Source: Pseudomonas entomophila | GTDB taxonomy: Bacteria; Pseudomonadota; Gammaproteobacteria; Pseudomonadales; Pseudomonadaceae | DNA: 64,000 bases | Direction: 5' to 3' | Assembly (NCBI RefSeq): GCF_013523165.1 | Contig: NZ_JAAMQI010000003.1 | Location: 62,001-126,000, forward strand | In this document: piece by piece, positions 1 to 8,700 of the stretch | Position numbering within the stretch: the stretch's first letter is position 1 | Layout of the letters: each line of letters opens with the position of its first letter | The notes under the pieces: model-generated | What the model saw: the letters and a program-made list of their open reading frames with translations, nothing else | Databases searched by the model: none | Told to the model about the DNA's origin: nothing | Program-made: the position numbers and the translations under genes

Positions 1-271
1 CCACGCTGACCACGGCCAGCCCCAGCGACAGGCGCACGGCCGAGGCCAGGCGGGCGAGCATGTCGCGCCCCAGGTGGTCGGTGCCCAGCGGATGGGCGGC
101 CGAGGGCAGCGAGAGGATGGCGTTGTAGTCCTGCCGGGCGATGTCCAGGCCCCAGAGCATCGGCACCAGGAGGGCCAGGGCCACCAGCAGGGCGAGCAGG
201 GCGTAGCCGATCAGGCGCGGCAGGTGACGCGGGGATGGCGCCGCGTCGGCGATGGCGAGTTCGAGGTTCAT
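1..271 (-). CDS. ABC transporter permease, DppC/NikC type (partial, C-terminus off window)
   Basis: Inner-membrane permease subunit of a peptide/nickel/opine-type ABC importer. About 90 N-terminal residues are visible: a short cytosolic start, one hydrophobic segment (about residues 21-40), then the diagnostic DppC-family stretch GTDHLGRDMLARLASAVRLS. The start ATG at 271 overlaps the stop of the upstream permease by 4 bp (ATGA), so the two are translationally coupled. The remaining membrane segments and the EAA loop that contacts the ATPase lie beyond position 1, as presumably do the ATPase genes. Family assignment is firm; the substrate cannot be read from this fragment. Confidence 0.9.
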   Translation of the reverse strand, partial: MNLELAIADAAPSPRHLPRLIGYALLALLVALALLVPMLWGLDIARQDYNAILSLPSAAHPLGTDHLGRDMLARLASAVRLSLGLAVVSV

Positions 272-1203
272 GCGTTCTTCCTGCGCGGGTCGATGAAGTG
301 GTTGGCCAGGTCGACGCCGGTGTTGAGCAGCACGAACATCAGGCCCATCGCCAGGGCCGTGCCCTGCACCAGGGGCAGGTCGCGCTGGACGATGGCGTGC
401 ACCAGTCCATGGCCGATGCCAGGCCAGGCGAACAGCGTCTCGACCACCACCACGCCCTCGATCAGGTACACCAGCTGCACGCCGAGGTAGGTGACCACCG
501 GCACGCCGATGTTGCGCAGGCCGTGGCGCTGGAACACCCGCGCCGCGCCCAGGCCCTTGAGCCGGCCGAAGGCATAGAACGGCGAGGCCGCGACCTTGAC
601 CGTGGCGTCCCGCGCCACCCGCGACGACACCGCCGCCAGGCCCAGGGCCAGGGTCAGTGTCGGCAGCACGCTGTGCGCCCAGGTGCCGTGCCCGGCCGAC
701 GGCAGCAGGGCCAGCGAGACCGCGAAGACCAGCACCAGCACCACGCCCAGCACAAAGTGCGGGACGGCGCGGGTGGCCGTGCTCGACAGCAGCAGCGCCT
801 TGTCGAGCCAGCCCCCGGGGCGCAGGCCGGCCAGCACGCCCAACGGCGGGCCGATCAGCAGGGACAGCAGCACCGCCCCCAGCGCCAGGCGCACCGAGCT
901 GCCCAGCTCGTGGCGAACCACCTCGGCCACCGGCGTGCCCGAGACCAGCGACGTGCCCAGGTCGAAGGTCAGCACGTCGCCCATCCAGCCGACGAAGCGC
1001 CAGAGCACCGGCTGGTCGAGGTTCAGTTCGGCGCGCACGGCCTGTGCCGCCGCACCGTTGACCATGTCATAGCCGTAGCGGCCTGCGGCGATGCGGTAGG
1101 CGGCATCGCCCGGCAGCAGGCTCATCAGCAGGAAGGTGAGGGCACCGACCAGCAGCGCCACCATCAACGCCTGGAACAGGCGAAACCCCAGCAGTCGGAT
1201 CAT
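268..1203 (-). CDS. ABC transporter permease, DppB/NikB type
   Basis: A 311-residue inner-membrane permease that pairs with the DppC-type subunit downstream. The N-terminus (MIRLLGFRLFQALMVALLVG) is a membrane segment typical of DppB/NikB/OppB proteins. Further hydrophobic segments follow, with a family-like Pro-Gly-Asp loop after the first helix and a C-terminal ETLFAWPGIGHGLVHAI stretch corresponding to the usual 'E.vF.wPGlG' signature. The start ATG at 1203 overlaps the binding-protein stop by 4 bp, so order and spacing indicate one operon. Size is normal for the family. The substrate class (dipeptide, nickel chelate or opine metallophore) cannot be decided from sequence alone. Confidence 0.92.
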   Translation of the reverse strand: MIRLLGFRLFQALMVALLVGALTFLLMSLLPGDAAYRIAAGRYGYDMVNGAAAQAVRAELNLDQPVLWRFVGWMGDVLTFDLGTSLVSGTPVAEVVRHELGSSVRLALGAVLLSLLIGPPLGVLAGLRPGGWLDKALLLSSTATRAVPHFVLGVVLVLVFAVSLALLPSAGHGTWAHSVLPTLTLALGLAAVSSRVARDATVKVAASPFYAFGRLKGLGAARVFQRHGLRNIGVPVVTYLGVQLVYLIEGVVVVETLFAWPGIGHGLVHAIVQRDLPLVQGTALAMGLMFVLLNTGVDLANHFIDPRRKNA

Positions 1204-2735
1204 TGGGCCCACCGCATCGTGCTCAGGCCGAAGGTGCGCTCGAACGGGTCGATGGCCGCGCCTTCCACGTCCTTGGAGACCGCGATCGACTGGCGATACC
1301 AGGCCACCGGAATGAGCGGCAGCTCGCGCTGGACCTCGGCCAGCATCGTGTGGCGCAGCGCCTGCCGCTCGGCCGGTGTCCGGCTGTTCAGCAGCGCGGT
1401 CATGGCCTGGTCGAAGACCGGGTCCTTCCAGCCCAGCGGCCCCCACTCGGCGCCGCCCTGGCCGAAGTCGCCATACAGGGTCACCAGCGGGTCGGGCACC
1501 AGGGCGTAGTTGCGCGAGAACAGGGCCAGTTGCAGGCTGCCGTCATGATAGGCCGCCGGGATGGCGCTGAGGTTCTCCACGGCCACCTCGACGTCCACGC
1601 CGACGTCCTTGAGCTGGGCCTGCAGCGCAGTGGCGATCAGCGCCAGTTCAGGGCGATCGCCGAAGGTCAGCAGCTTGAGGTGCAGGCGCTCGCCGTTCTT
1701 TTCCAGGATGCCGTCGGGGCCGGGCATCCAGCCCTCGGCCGTGAGCAATGCCTTGGCCGCCGCGGGGTCATGGCGCAGCGGCGGCAGGCTGGCGTCGTGC
1801 CAGGCCGTGACGTTGGCGGCGAACATCTGCGTGGCCGCAGTGCCCGGGGCGCGCAGGACGGCCGCCGCGATGCCTTCGCGCTGCATCGCCAGGCTCAGGG
1901 CACGGCGCACCTCGACAGAAGCCGTGGCGCCGGCGCCCGAATTGACCGCCAGCATCACCACCCGAGGGACCGGGCCGGTCAGCACCTGCACGTTCTGCGC
2001 GCGGGACAGCCGGGCGATGCTGGGCGGGTCGAGCTGGAACACCAGTTCGGCGCCGCCGCTTTCGGCCATCAGCGTGCGCGTCTCGCCACGGCCAGCGCCC
2101 AGGTAGGTGGCCTTCTCGATGACCGGCCTGGCGCCCCAGTACGCCTCGAAGCGCTCGGTCTTCAGGCGTTGCGGGGGTTCGACCAGGGTGGTGCGGTAGG
2201 GGCCGGTGGCGATGATCGCCTTCACCGCGTCCTGGGCATCGTAGGCGGCCGGCGCCAGGATGCTGGTCGAGGAATGCGCCAGCAGCGACAGCAGCGGCGC
2301 GAAGGGCTGGTCGAGCTGTAGGACGACATCGTTGCCCTCGGCGGTGATGGCACGGATCGCCGCATTGCGCAGGATGCCCGGCTTGCTGCGCGCGACGTTC
2401 AAGGCATGGGCCGCAGCGGCAGCGGTCAGGGGGCTGCCGTCGTGGAACGTGACGCCCTGGCGCAGTGTCAGGTGCCAGGTCTTGCCGTCCTCGGACACGC
2501 GCCAGCGCTCGGCCAGGGCAGGGATCGGCTGGCCGTCGGCGTCCGCTTCGAGCAGGGTTTCGGTGACTTGCATGCGCTGGAAGATGAAGCCGGACACCGA
2601 GGGGTCCAGGCCGACGATCTCGAACGGCGCCACGACGTCGAAGACGCGCGCTTCGGCGGCCACGGTAGCGGACGAGACGGCAGCCCAGGCGGCGAACGAG
2701 GCCGCGAGCAGTTTCAGGCGGTGCTGGATGACCAC
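1200..2735 (-). CDS. ABC transporter substrate-binding protein, SBP family 5
   Basis: A 511-residue periplasmic solute-binding protein of family 5 (DppA/OppA/NikA/CntA superfamily). It begins with a Sec signal (positively charged HRLK, then a hydrophobic Ala-rich stretch ending VAAEA). Family features include 'LLEADADGQPIPALAERWRVSEDGKTWHLTLRQGV', split here as LLEADADGQPIPALAER and the downstream GKTWHLTLRQGVTFHDGSP region. I chose the GTG start at 2735 because AAGGAA sits 9 nt upstream. An in-frame TTG at 2771 lacks such a site. It is first in an operon with two permeases. Family 5 proteins bind peptides, nickel-histidine or opine metallophores; I cannot tell which. A perfect palindrome at 2822-2839 lies upstream. 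Confidence 0.88.
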   Translation of the reverse strand: MVIQHRLKLLAASFAAWAAVSSATVAAEARVFDVVAPFEIVGLDPSVSGFIFQRMQVTETLLEADADGQPIPALAERWRVSEDGKTWHLTLRQGVTFHDGSPLTAAAAAHALNVARSKPGILRNAAIRAITAEGNDVVLQLDQPFAPLLSLLAHSSTSILAPAAYDAQDAVKAIIATGPYRTTLVEPPQRLKTERFEAYWGARPVIEKATYLGAGRGETRTLMAESGGAELVFQLDPPSIARLSRAQNVQVLTGPVPRVVMLAVNSGAGATASVEVRRALSLAMQREGIAAAVLRAPGTAATQMFAANVTAWHDASLPPLRHDPAAAKALLTAEGWMPGPDGILEKNGERLHLKLLTFGDRPELALIATALQAQLKDVGVDVEVAVENLSAIPAAYHDGSLQLALFSRNYALVPDPLVTLYGDFGQGGAEWGPLGWKDPVFDQAMTALLNSRTPAERQALRHTMLAEVQRELPLIPVAWYRQSIAVSKDVEGAAIDPFERTFGLSTMRWAQ

Positions 2736-2821
2736 GGGGAAGCATTCCTTCTGGTTGACGACCGGCGGCAAGGTCGGCGTCGCCCGCGAAGCCGCGCGGT
2801 AAAGGCCTTCCTTGCCCCGTG

Positions 2822-2839
2822 GATGAACGATCGTTCATC
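2822..2839. promoter_or_regulatory. Perfect 18-bp palindrome, TetR-type operator candidate
   Basis: The sequence GATGAACGATCGTTCATC is its own reverse complement over all 18 bases. It sits about 87 bp upstream of the binding-protein start, within the only intergenic space that can hold the promoter of the ABC operon. Perfect even-length palindromes of this size are typical TetR-family operators. Its GAACGATCGTT core resembles the GAACGATTGTT core of the operator next to the tetR gene at 34889, so the same regulator or a paralogue could act here. The palindrome is seen directly; the function is inferred. Confidence 0.55.
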
Positions 2840-2868
2840 GAATGAAGAGGGCGGCCATGATATGTAAT

Positions 2869-2881
2869 GTAATTATATAAC
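2869..2881. promoter_or_regulatory. AT-rich inverted repeat, possible metal-regulator (Zur-like) site
   Basis: GTAATTATATAAC reads GTnAT-n3-ATnAC on both strands and lies in a short AT-rich island in otherwise GC-rich DNA, between the ABC operon and the gene at 3064. Pseudomonas Zur boxes are built on GTTATA-nn-TATAAC-like half sites, and this matches only partly. A metal-responsive site would fit a metallophore or nickel-type ABC operon, but a plain AT-rich promoter element is equally possible. Confidence 0.22.
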
Positions 2882-3063
2882 GTCTATAGCTGAAACACAC
2901 TGTTACATCTGCCCATGCGGCTAGCGTGCTCCCGCATCGGCAAGGCGCTGTATCGGACCGGTGAGGCAGGACATGCCCGGACAGCCGGACGAATCGGGGG
3001 AAACGCTGGCCAGCGGCCAGTGTCCATTCCAGACAAGCCACCTTTGACCTGAGAGACCCACAG

Positions 3064-3594
3064 ATGAAGATTGCCTGCCTTGGCTGGGGCTCCCTGCTCT
3101 GGAAAACCGGCCCTCTGCGTGTGCAGGGCGACTGGCGCGCCGATGGCCCGGACGTGGCAGTGGAGTTCTGCCGCGTCGCCGATGGGGGCGAGCTGTCCAC
3201 CGCCCTGTGCCTGACCGCGCCAGCGCTTCCGGTGTTCTGGAGCCTGGTCGACACCGATGACCTGGCAGACGCCTGCCGGATGCTGCGCGCACGCGAACAG
3301 ATCCCGGAGCAGCGCACCGATGGCGTCGGGAGTGCGCTGGTCAGGCAGGGGCACGGCGGCCACCTCATTCCCTGGGCGGCGGCCCGAGGGCTGGACGCCG
3401 TCATCTGGACCGGCCTGCCGCCGCGGTTCGCGGGGGTGGAAAACCGCCTGCCTTCCCAGGAGGACGCCATCGGCTACCTCGACCAGCTCGAGGGCGAGGC
3501 AGGGCAGCATGCGCGTCACTACATCGAGCAGGTGCCCCGGCAACTGGACACCCCGTACCGCGCGGCGATTCGCCGTGAGCTGGGCTGGCAGTGA
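3064..3594 (+). CDS. Hypothetical protein with gamma-glutamylcyclotransferase-like N-terminus
   Basis: A 176-residue cytosolic protein without signal peptide or membrane segment. The N-terminus MKIACLGWGSLLWKTGPL resembles the 'YGSL' substrate loop of the gamma-glutamylcyclotransferase fold (usual form FAYGSLM), and a glutamate-rich C-terminal half fits the general size of that fold. I cannot confirm the catalytic Glu, so the function stays unassigned. A GAGAGA-like ribosome site precedes the ATG. The next gene starts 15 nt after the stop on the same strand, so the two probably form a small operon. Composition is like its neighbours. Confidence 0.75.
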   Translation: MKIACLGWGSLLWKTGPLRVQGDWRADGPDVAVEFCRVADGGELSTALCLTAPALPVFWSLVDTDDLADACRMLRAREQIPEQRTDGVGSALVRQGHGGHLIPWAAARGLDAVIWTGLPPRFAGVENRLPSQEDAIGYLDQLEGEAGQHARHYIEQVPRQLDTPYRAAIRRELGWQ

Positions 3595-3609
3595 GCAGGG
3601 CGGCCTGAC

Positions 3610-4035
3610 ATGACCGCGCGCGTGACCCCGGCCGACCTGGGCCTGGACCTCGTTCACGGCGGTGAACCTGCACGGTTTCAGTGGCTGGTCGCCAGCTTTC
3701 TGATGGGCAAGCGCATACGCGCGACCGTGGCGATGAAGACCTTCGATTGCCTGCGTGCTGCGGGCGTGCTGGCCGACGCCCGGACCCTGCATGGGACCGA
3801 GCACCGGCAGTTGGTGAGGGTGCTGGGGCAGGGCGGCTATGCCCGCTATGACGAGTCCACGGCCCGGCGCCTGCATGCGCTCGCCCTGCGGCTCGAGCAG
3901 GTGCATGCCGGAAGCGTCAGCCAGCTGATCGACGACCCTGCATCGCTGATGCCGAAGCTGATGGCCTTCGAAGGCATCGGCGCGAAGACGGCGACCATCT
4001 TCATCGAAGGGTTGGGCGTGGGTGAACGGCCATAG
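3610..4035 (+). CDS. Small helix-hairpin-helix (DNA glycosylase-like) protein
   Basis: A 141-residue protein with a clear helix-hairpin-helix near the C-terminus (MAFEGIGAKTATIFIEGL, about residues 119-136), the form found in endonuclease III/MutY-type glycosylases and related non-sequence-specific DNA binders. The family normally continues for tens of residues beyond the hairpin with the catalytic Asp and often an iron-sulfur cluster; this protein stops almost directly after it. No catalytic residue can be claimed. It may be a DNA-binding accessory or a shortened enzyme. It lies 15 nt downstream of the gene at 3064 and is likely co-transcribed with it. Confidence 0.75.
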   Translation: MTARVTPADLGLDLVHGGEPARFQWLVASFLMGKRIRATVAMKTFDCLRAAGVLADARTLHGTEHRQLVRVLGQGGYARYDESTARRLHALALRLEQVHAGSVSQLIDDPASLMPKLMAFEGIGAKTATIFIEGLGVGERP

Positions 4036-4182
4036 CCGTATCGACTGTACGTTCACCTGCCTGATAGGCAAGGGCAGCCCATCCTGTGGGAGCAACTGTC
4101 TTCTTCTACTCGGTACATGCCCGACCGCATGGGCTGATGTGTGGGCTTACCCACGACGCAGGCGGTGCCTGACAGGGCCCTA

Positions 4183-4319
4183 ATCGCTGGCAAGCCAGCT
4201 CCCACTCAGATCTCTGCAGTCTGTTGGTGTAGGCATGGCTGCGCGAGCAGCTTATGGGAGCGGGCTTGCCCGCGATAGCGTCCGACCCATCACCGCCTGC
4301 ATCGCGGGCAAGCCCGCTC
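4183..4319. repeat. REP sequences, including an inverted REP pair
   Basis: ATCGCTGGCAAGCCAGCTCC at 4183-4202 is a single REP-like hairpin. At 4258-4276 GAGCGGGCTTGCCCGCGAT and at 4301-4319 its exact reverse complement form a head-to-head pair around a 24-nt spacer. This is the usual Pseudomonas BIME arrangement. It occupies the non-coding stretch after the gene ending at 4035, runs into the dispersed repeat that follows and may act as a transcript-end or mRNA-stability element. Confidence 0.75.
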
Positions 4320-4320
4320 T

Positions 4321-4590
4321 TATAGAAAATAAAATATCTTGTTGATTTTAAAAGGAATAATTTCAGGATTTCGTGGGCCCTGCGGGCCCAATCGCGGCAC
4401 AGGGGCCGCTCCTACACCCGCCGCAGTGGCACAGGCAATCGCAGTCCCATGTGGGAGCGGCCCCAGTGCCGCGATGGGCCGCAAAGCGGCCCTAAAATCG
4501 ATTAGCAATGAAGCTCCGGATCCTGCCAGCTATCGTCATGTTCTTTGCGCGACAGCGCGGCGCCAAGGCGGCGGGCGGACTCCCACAGGG
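4321..4590. repeat. Dispersed ~280-bp repeat, copy A
   Basis: Starts with an AT-rich segment (TATAGAAAATAAAATATCTTG), passes through GTGGGCCCTGCGGGCCCAAT and GCGGCACAGGGGCCGCTCC, and ends with GCCAGCTATCGTCATGTTCT, a GCGCGACAGCGCGGCG hairpin and CTCCCACAGG. The same modules occur in the same order at 42851-43137 and, in part, at 59191-59484. There is no coding capacity beyond short frames. It separates the upstream small genes from the lipopeptide cluster. Together with 4036-4320 it fills the gap up to the regulator at 4644. Confidence 0.8.
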
Positions 4591-4643
4591 GGATGAATCA
4601 CGCTCACGACAGGCCTCTACAGCCCCCGCCCGTCACCTCCCCC

Positions 4644-5423
4644 TCAAACGCCCACCATCCACCGCGTCAACCCACGCCGCCCGCTTACGCCCAGCTTGGC
4701 CGTGGCGCGCTTGAGGTAGGTTTCCACGGAGCTGCCCTTGACCTTCAAACGCTCGGCCAGCTCCGGCACGGTGACCCCCGTCAGCAGCCCCAGGCACACC
4801 TCCTGCTCGCGGGCCGACAGGGTCACCGCCTGGTGCGCCAGGCGTCCGGCAAAAGCCGAGCGCAGCGAGCCCGGGTCGACGGGGATGTCGTCGGTGCCGG
4901 CGGTCGGCGCCGGCAGGGGGGTCATCTGGGCATGCTGTTCGACCAAGGGCAGCAGGGTATCGGACAGCACCTTGAGCAGCGACAGCTCGCTCAAGCTGAA
5001 CCCGCGCAATTGGGCCGAGCGGTGAAAGCCGATCACCCAGCGCAGCGGGCCGCGGCACGACACCACCGAGCAGGCATGCCCGGCGCGCGCAGACCGCGGC
5101 AGGTCCTGGGCGGCCTTGTACTGCACCAGCAGGGGCGCTTCCATGTCCAGCACGCTGTCGAGCATCGACGCGGCCAGCGCCTCGGGCGCCCGAGGTGGAT
5201 GCTCGGGGGTCGCCTGGCCCAGCGTACGCGATACCCGTACCCGACGAGGGTCGGCGTGCACCGACCACTCCTGCAAGTCCAGACCCTGGATCGGTACCTG
5301 GTCGCCGACGAACGCGAACAGCTGCTCGGCGAAGGAGGCCTCGCCCGCGCTGGCGATCAGTTCGCCCAGACGCAGGTACAGCGCTGGATCGGGTTCATGG
5401 GTGCTGTGGTGGCTGAATTTCAT
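4644..5423 (-). CDS. LuxR-family transcriptional regulator, upstream of lipopeptide NRPS
   Basis: A 259-residue regulator with an unassigned N-terminal region and a C-terminal LuxR helix-turn-helix (about residues 195-255: LSAREQEVCLGLLTGVTVPELAERL, written here in two parts: LSAREQEVCLGLL, TGVTVPELAERLKV). It lacks a recognisable autoinducer-binding signature, as usual for LuxR-type regulators of Pseudomonas lipopeptide clusters (SyfR, ViscAR, PsoR-like). I chose ATG 5423 over an upstream frame because AGGA lies about 10 nt before it. It is divergent from the first NRPS gene (5704), the layout seen for syringafactin and related clusters. The inferred role is activation of the NRPS genes. Confidence 0.88.
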   Translation of the reverse strand: MKFSHHSTHEPDPALYLRLGELIASAGEASFAEQLFAFVGDQVPIQGLDLQEWSVHADPRRVRVSRTLGQATPEHPPRAPEALAASMLDSVLDMEAPLLVQYKAAQDLPRSARAGHACSVVSCRGPLRWVIGFHRSAQLRGFSLSELSLLKVLSDTLLPLVEQHAQMTPLPAPTAGTDDIPVDPGSLRSAFAGRLAHQAVTLSAREQEVCLGLLTGVTVPELAERLKVKGSSVETYLKRATAKLGVSGRRGLTRWMVGV

Positions 5424-5703
5424 GCCGTCATCATCCTGGATTGGTTCGTCTCTGGCATCCGTGCCGTGCATGACCGGACGGTCGGTCGGCAGTCAAGGGG
5501 CCGATTCAAGCCCGAATCCCGCCCCGTGTCTGTACCGAAAAAAGGGGACAGTTGGCCATCGGGCATCCCTGGCAGCCCAGTGGTGGCACGTTGACACCTT
5601 GACCTGGGACAGTGCCCTCCGGTGTCCGGGTTTGGGGGGACATACAGGCCGGGGGTGGGGTGCTTGAATCGCCGCCTCATTCGCCAAGAGGGACCTTGCC
5701 GCC
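5424..5703. promoter_or_regulatory. Divergent promoter region, luxR / lipopeptide NRPS
   Basis: A 280-nt shared upstream region. A TTGACA at 5591-5596 and a second TTGACC at 5600-5605 form a TTGACACCTTGACC direct repeat, but neither has a convincing -10 at 17 nt. AGAGGGA about 10 nt before ATG 5704 is a good ribosome-binding site. No clear lux-box palindrome is visible. Confidence 0.4.
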
Positions 5704-8700
5704 ATGTCTGTTACCGAAGTTTTGCCGCTGACCGCGGCTCAGCGTGACATCTGGCTGGATCAAATCGGGCACGGCGACTCGCCGCTCTACACCATCGGCG
5801 GCTACGTCGATCTGCAAGGTCCCTTGCGGCCCGAGCTGCTGGAGCAAGCGCTGACTCACTTGCTGAGGGCTCACGATGCACTGCGCACGGTACTGGTGCC
5901 CGCAGCGCCTGGCAGTGACACGACCGTGCCAGGGCAGCGCTTCGTCGCCGACCTGCCGCTCGACCTGCCGCTGTACGACCTGAGCCAGGCCAGCGACCCG
6001 GTGGCCGCCGCGCAGGCCCAGGTGCGCGCCGCCCTGCAGCACCACCACGCTCTGGACGGCGGCCCGCTGCTGCACTTCAGTCTGGTGCGCCTGGCCGCCG
6101 ACCGGCACTGGTTGATCACCCACGCCCACCACCTGATTCTCGACGGCTGGGGCTTCGGCCAGATGCTCAAGGCTCTGGGCGAGCACTACACCGCGCTGAC
6201 CCAGAACCTCCCGCTGCCGGGCGCCGCCGCCTCGTACGCTGCGTTCGTCGCGGACGACCAGCGCTACCAGGCCTCCGAGCGCTACCTGCGCGACAAGGCC
6301 TACTGGCTGGACAAGTACCGTCACCTGCCTGCGCCGTTGCTGGCACCCCGTCGCCAGTTGCGCCGCGCCAGCGACCCGTCGCCGGCCGGCAACTGCATGC
6401 AGGTGTTTCCGGCCGAGCTGCACGCGCGCATGCAGCGTTTCGCCGAGATCCAGGGCGCTTCGGCCTTCCATGTGCTGCTGGCGGCGCTGCACCTGTACGT
6501 CTGCCGCGTCTGGCAGCGCCAGGAATGGGTGGTCGGCGTGCCGATGCTCAACCGCAGCGGGCACTTCAAGTCCACCCTCGGACACTTCGCCCAGGTCAGC
6601 GCCGTGCACCTGGCCACCCCTGACGACCTGACGTTCGAGGCGCTGGTCAGGCGCGTGCGCGACACCTTGCGCCGCGACCTGCGCCATCAACGTTTCCCCC
6701 TGAGCGACCTCAACCGCCACCTGGGCCTGGCCCGCGAAGAGCGCGCCCAGCTGTTCGAGGTGTCGGTGTCCTACGAACAGGACAACCATCAGTACGCCTA
6801 CGGCCAGGCCCAGGCCGACACCGTGAAGGTCTCCAACGGCCATGAAGCGACGCCCCTGGCGATCCACGTGCGCAGCAACCGCCAGACCGACAGCGCCTGG
6901 CTGCACCTGGTGCACCACCGCGGCTGGCTCGACGACGACGAGGCGCAGGCCCTGGCCGCACGCCTGCTGCAGACCCTCGACCAGGGCCTGGCCGCGCCCG
7001 ACACACGCCTGTCGCAGTTCGAGCTGCTCACGCCGGCCGAACAGCGCCAACTGGACCACTGGAACCGCAGCGAACTGCCCGCCGCCGGCAGCCGCCAGGT
7101 TCATCGGCGCATCGAGCGTCAGGCGCAGCTGCGCCCGCAACAGGTGGCCGCCGTGCATGGCGAGGCCCAGCTGACCTACGCCGAACTCGACCAGCGTGCC
7201 AGCGCCCTGGCCGACCACCTGCGCGGCCAGGGCGCCGGGCCCGAGCAGCGGGTGGCCGTGCTGCTCGAGCGGGGCCTGGACCTGATGGTCGGCCTGCTGG
7301 CCATCTTCAAGGCCGGGGCCGCCTACGTGCCGATCGACCCCGCCTTGCCTGGCGAACGCATCGCCTACCTGCTCGAGGACAGCGCCCCGTGCCTGCTGCT
7401 GAGCCTGTCCAGCCTGCGCGCGCGCCGGCCGGACGGCCCGCTGCCGGTGCTGGAGCTGGACGCACTGCCACCGCTGGGCGCCGAGGATGGCCTGCCCCCC
7501 GTGAGCACCCCGAGCGAGGCCGACCTGGCCTACGTGATCTACACCTCCGGCTCCACCGGGTTGCCCAAGGGCGTGATGATCGAGCAGCGCATGCTCGCCA
7601 ACCTGGTCGACTGGCACCTGCAGGCCTTCGACCTGGGGCCAGGCCACCATACCTCCTGCCTGGCCGGGTTGAGCTTCGATGCCATGGCCTGGGAAGTCTG
7701 GCCTGCGCTGTGCGCCGGGGCCACCCTGCACCTGGCGCCTGCCCAGCCCCAGGGCGAGAACATCGACGCGCTGCTGCGCTGGTGGCGTGCCCAGCCACTG
7801 GACGTGAGCTTCCTGCCGACCCCGGTCGCCGAGTACGCCTTCGGCCTGGCCGACGATCATCCGACCTTGCGCGTGCTGCTGATCGGCGGCGATCGCCTGC
7901 GCCAGCTCCCGAGCCCTCGCCGTTACCGGGTGATCAACAACTACGGGCCGACCGAAACCACGGTGGTGGCCAGCTCGGGCCAGGTCAGCGCCGACCGGGT
8001 GCTGCACATCGGCGCACCGGTGGCCAACACCCAGCTGCACGTGCTCGACGCGCAAGGGCGCAGGCTGCCGATCGGCGCGGTGGGCGAGCTGTACATCGGC
8101 GGCGTCGGGGTGGCGCGTGGCTACCTGGGCCGCCCCGACCTGACCGCCGAGCGCTTCGTCGCCGACCCGTTCAGCGACCGTCCCGAGGCGCGCCTGTACC
8201 GCAGCGGCGACCTGGTCCGCTGGCTGCCCGACGGCACCCTCGAGTACCTCGGGCGCAACGATGACCAGGTCAAGGTGCGCGGCATGCGCATCGAGCTGGG
8301 CGAGATCGAAGCGGCGCTGACCGCCCAGCCTGGGTTGCAGGACGCCGTGGTGCTGGTGCGCGACGAGCGGCTGCTGGCCTGGTACACCACCGCCGAAGGC
8401 GTCTCGCCCGACCCTCAAGCGCTGCGCCAGGCCCTGCGCCAACGGCTGCCCGCGCACATGGTGCCGGTGGCCTTCACCGCGCTGGCGCACTGGCCGCTCA
8501 CCGCCAATGGCAAGCTCGACCGCCGCGCCTTGCCCGCCCCGGACCCGACGCAGATGAGCGGCCAGGCCCACGAGCCACCGCAAGGTCCGCTGGAAGTCGC
8601 CATGGCCGCACTGTGGTGCGACGTGCTGCAGGTGCCCAAGGTCGGTCGTCACGACAACTTCTTCGAGCTGGGCGGCCATTCGCTGCTGGCGGTCACGCTG

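Noticed and set aside
1..2735. ABC operon as part of the lipopeptide or pigment clusters
   Set aside because: It is an importer, transcribed away from them, with two unrelated genes and a repeat in between.
1200..2771. TTG start of the binding protein at 2771
   Set aside because: GTG 2735 has AAGGAA 9 nt upstream and gives a standard signal peptide.
4036..4643. Short open frames in the repeat region after 4035
   Set aside because: They lie inside REP and dispersed-repeat sequence, also present at 42851-43137, and lack ribosome sites or recognisable domains.
5584..5610. Sigma54-type promoter (TGGCACG) before NRPS 1
   Set aside because: No TTGC -12 element at the required spacing.
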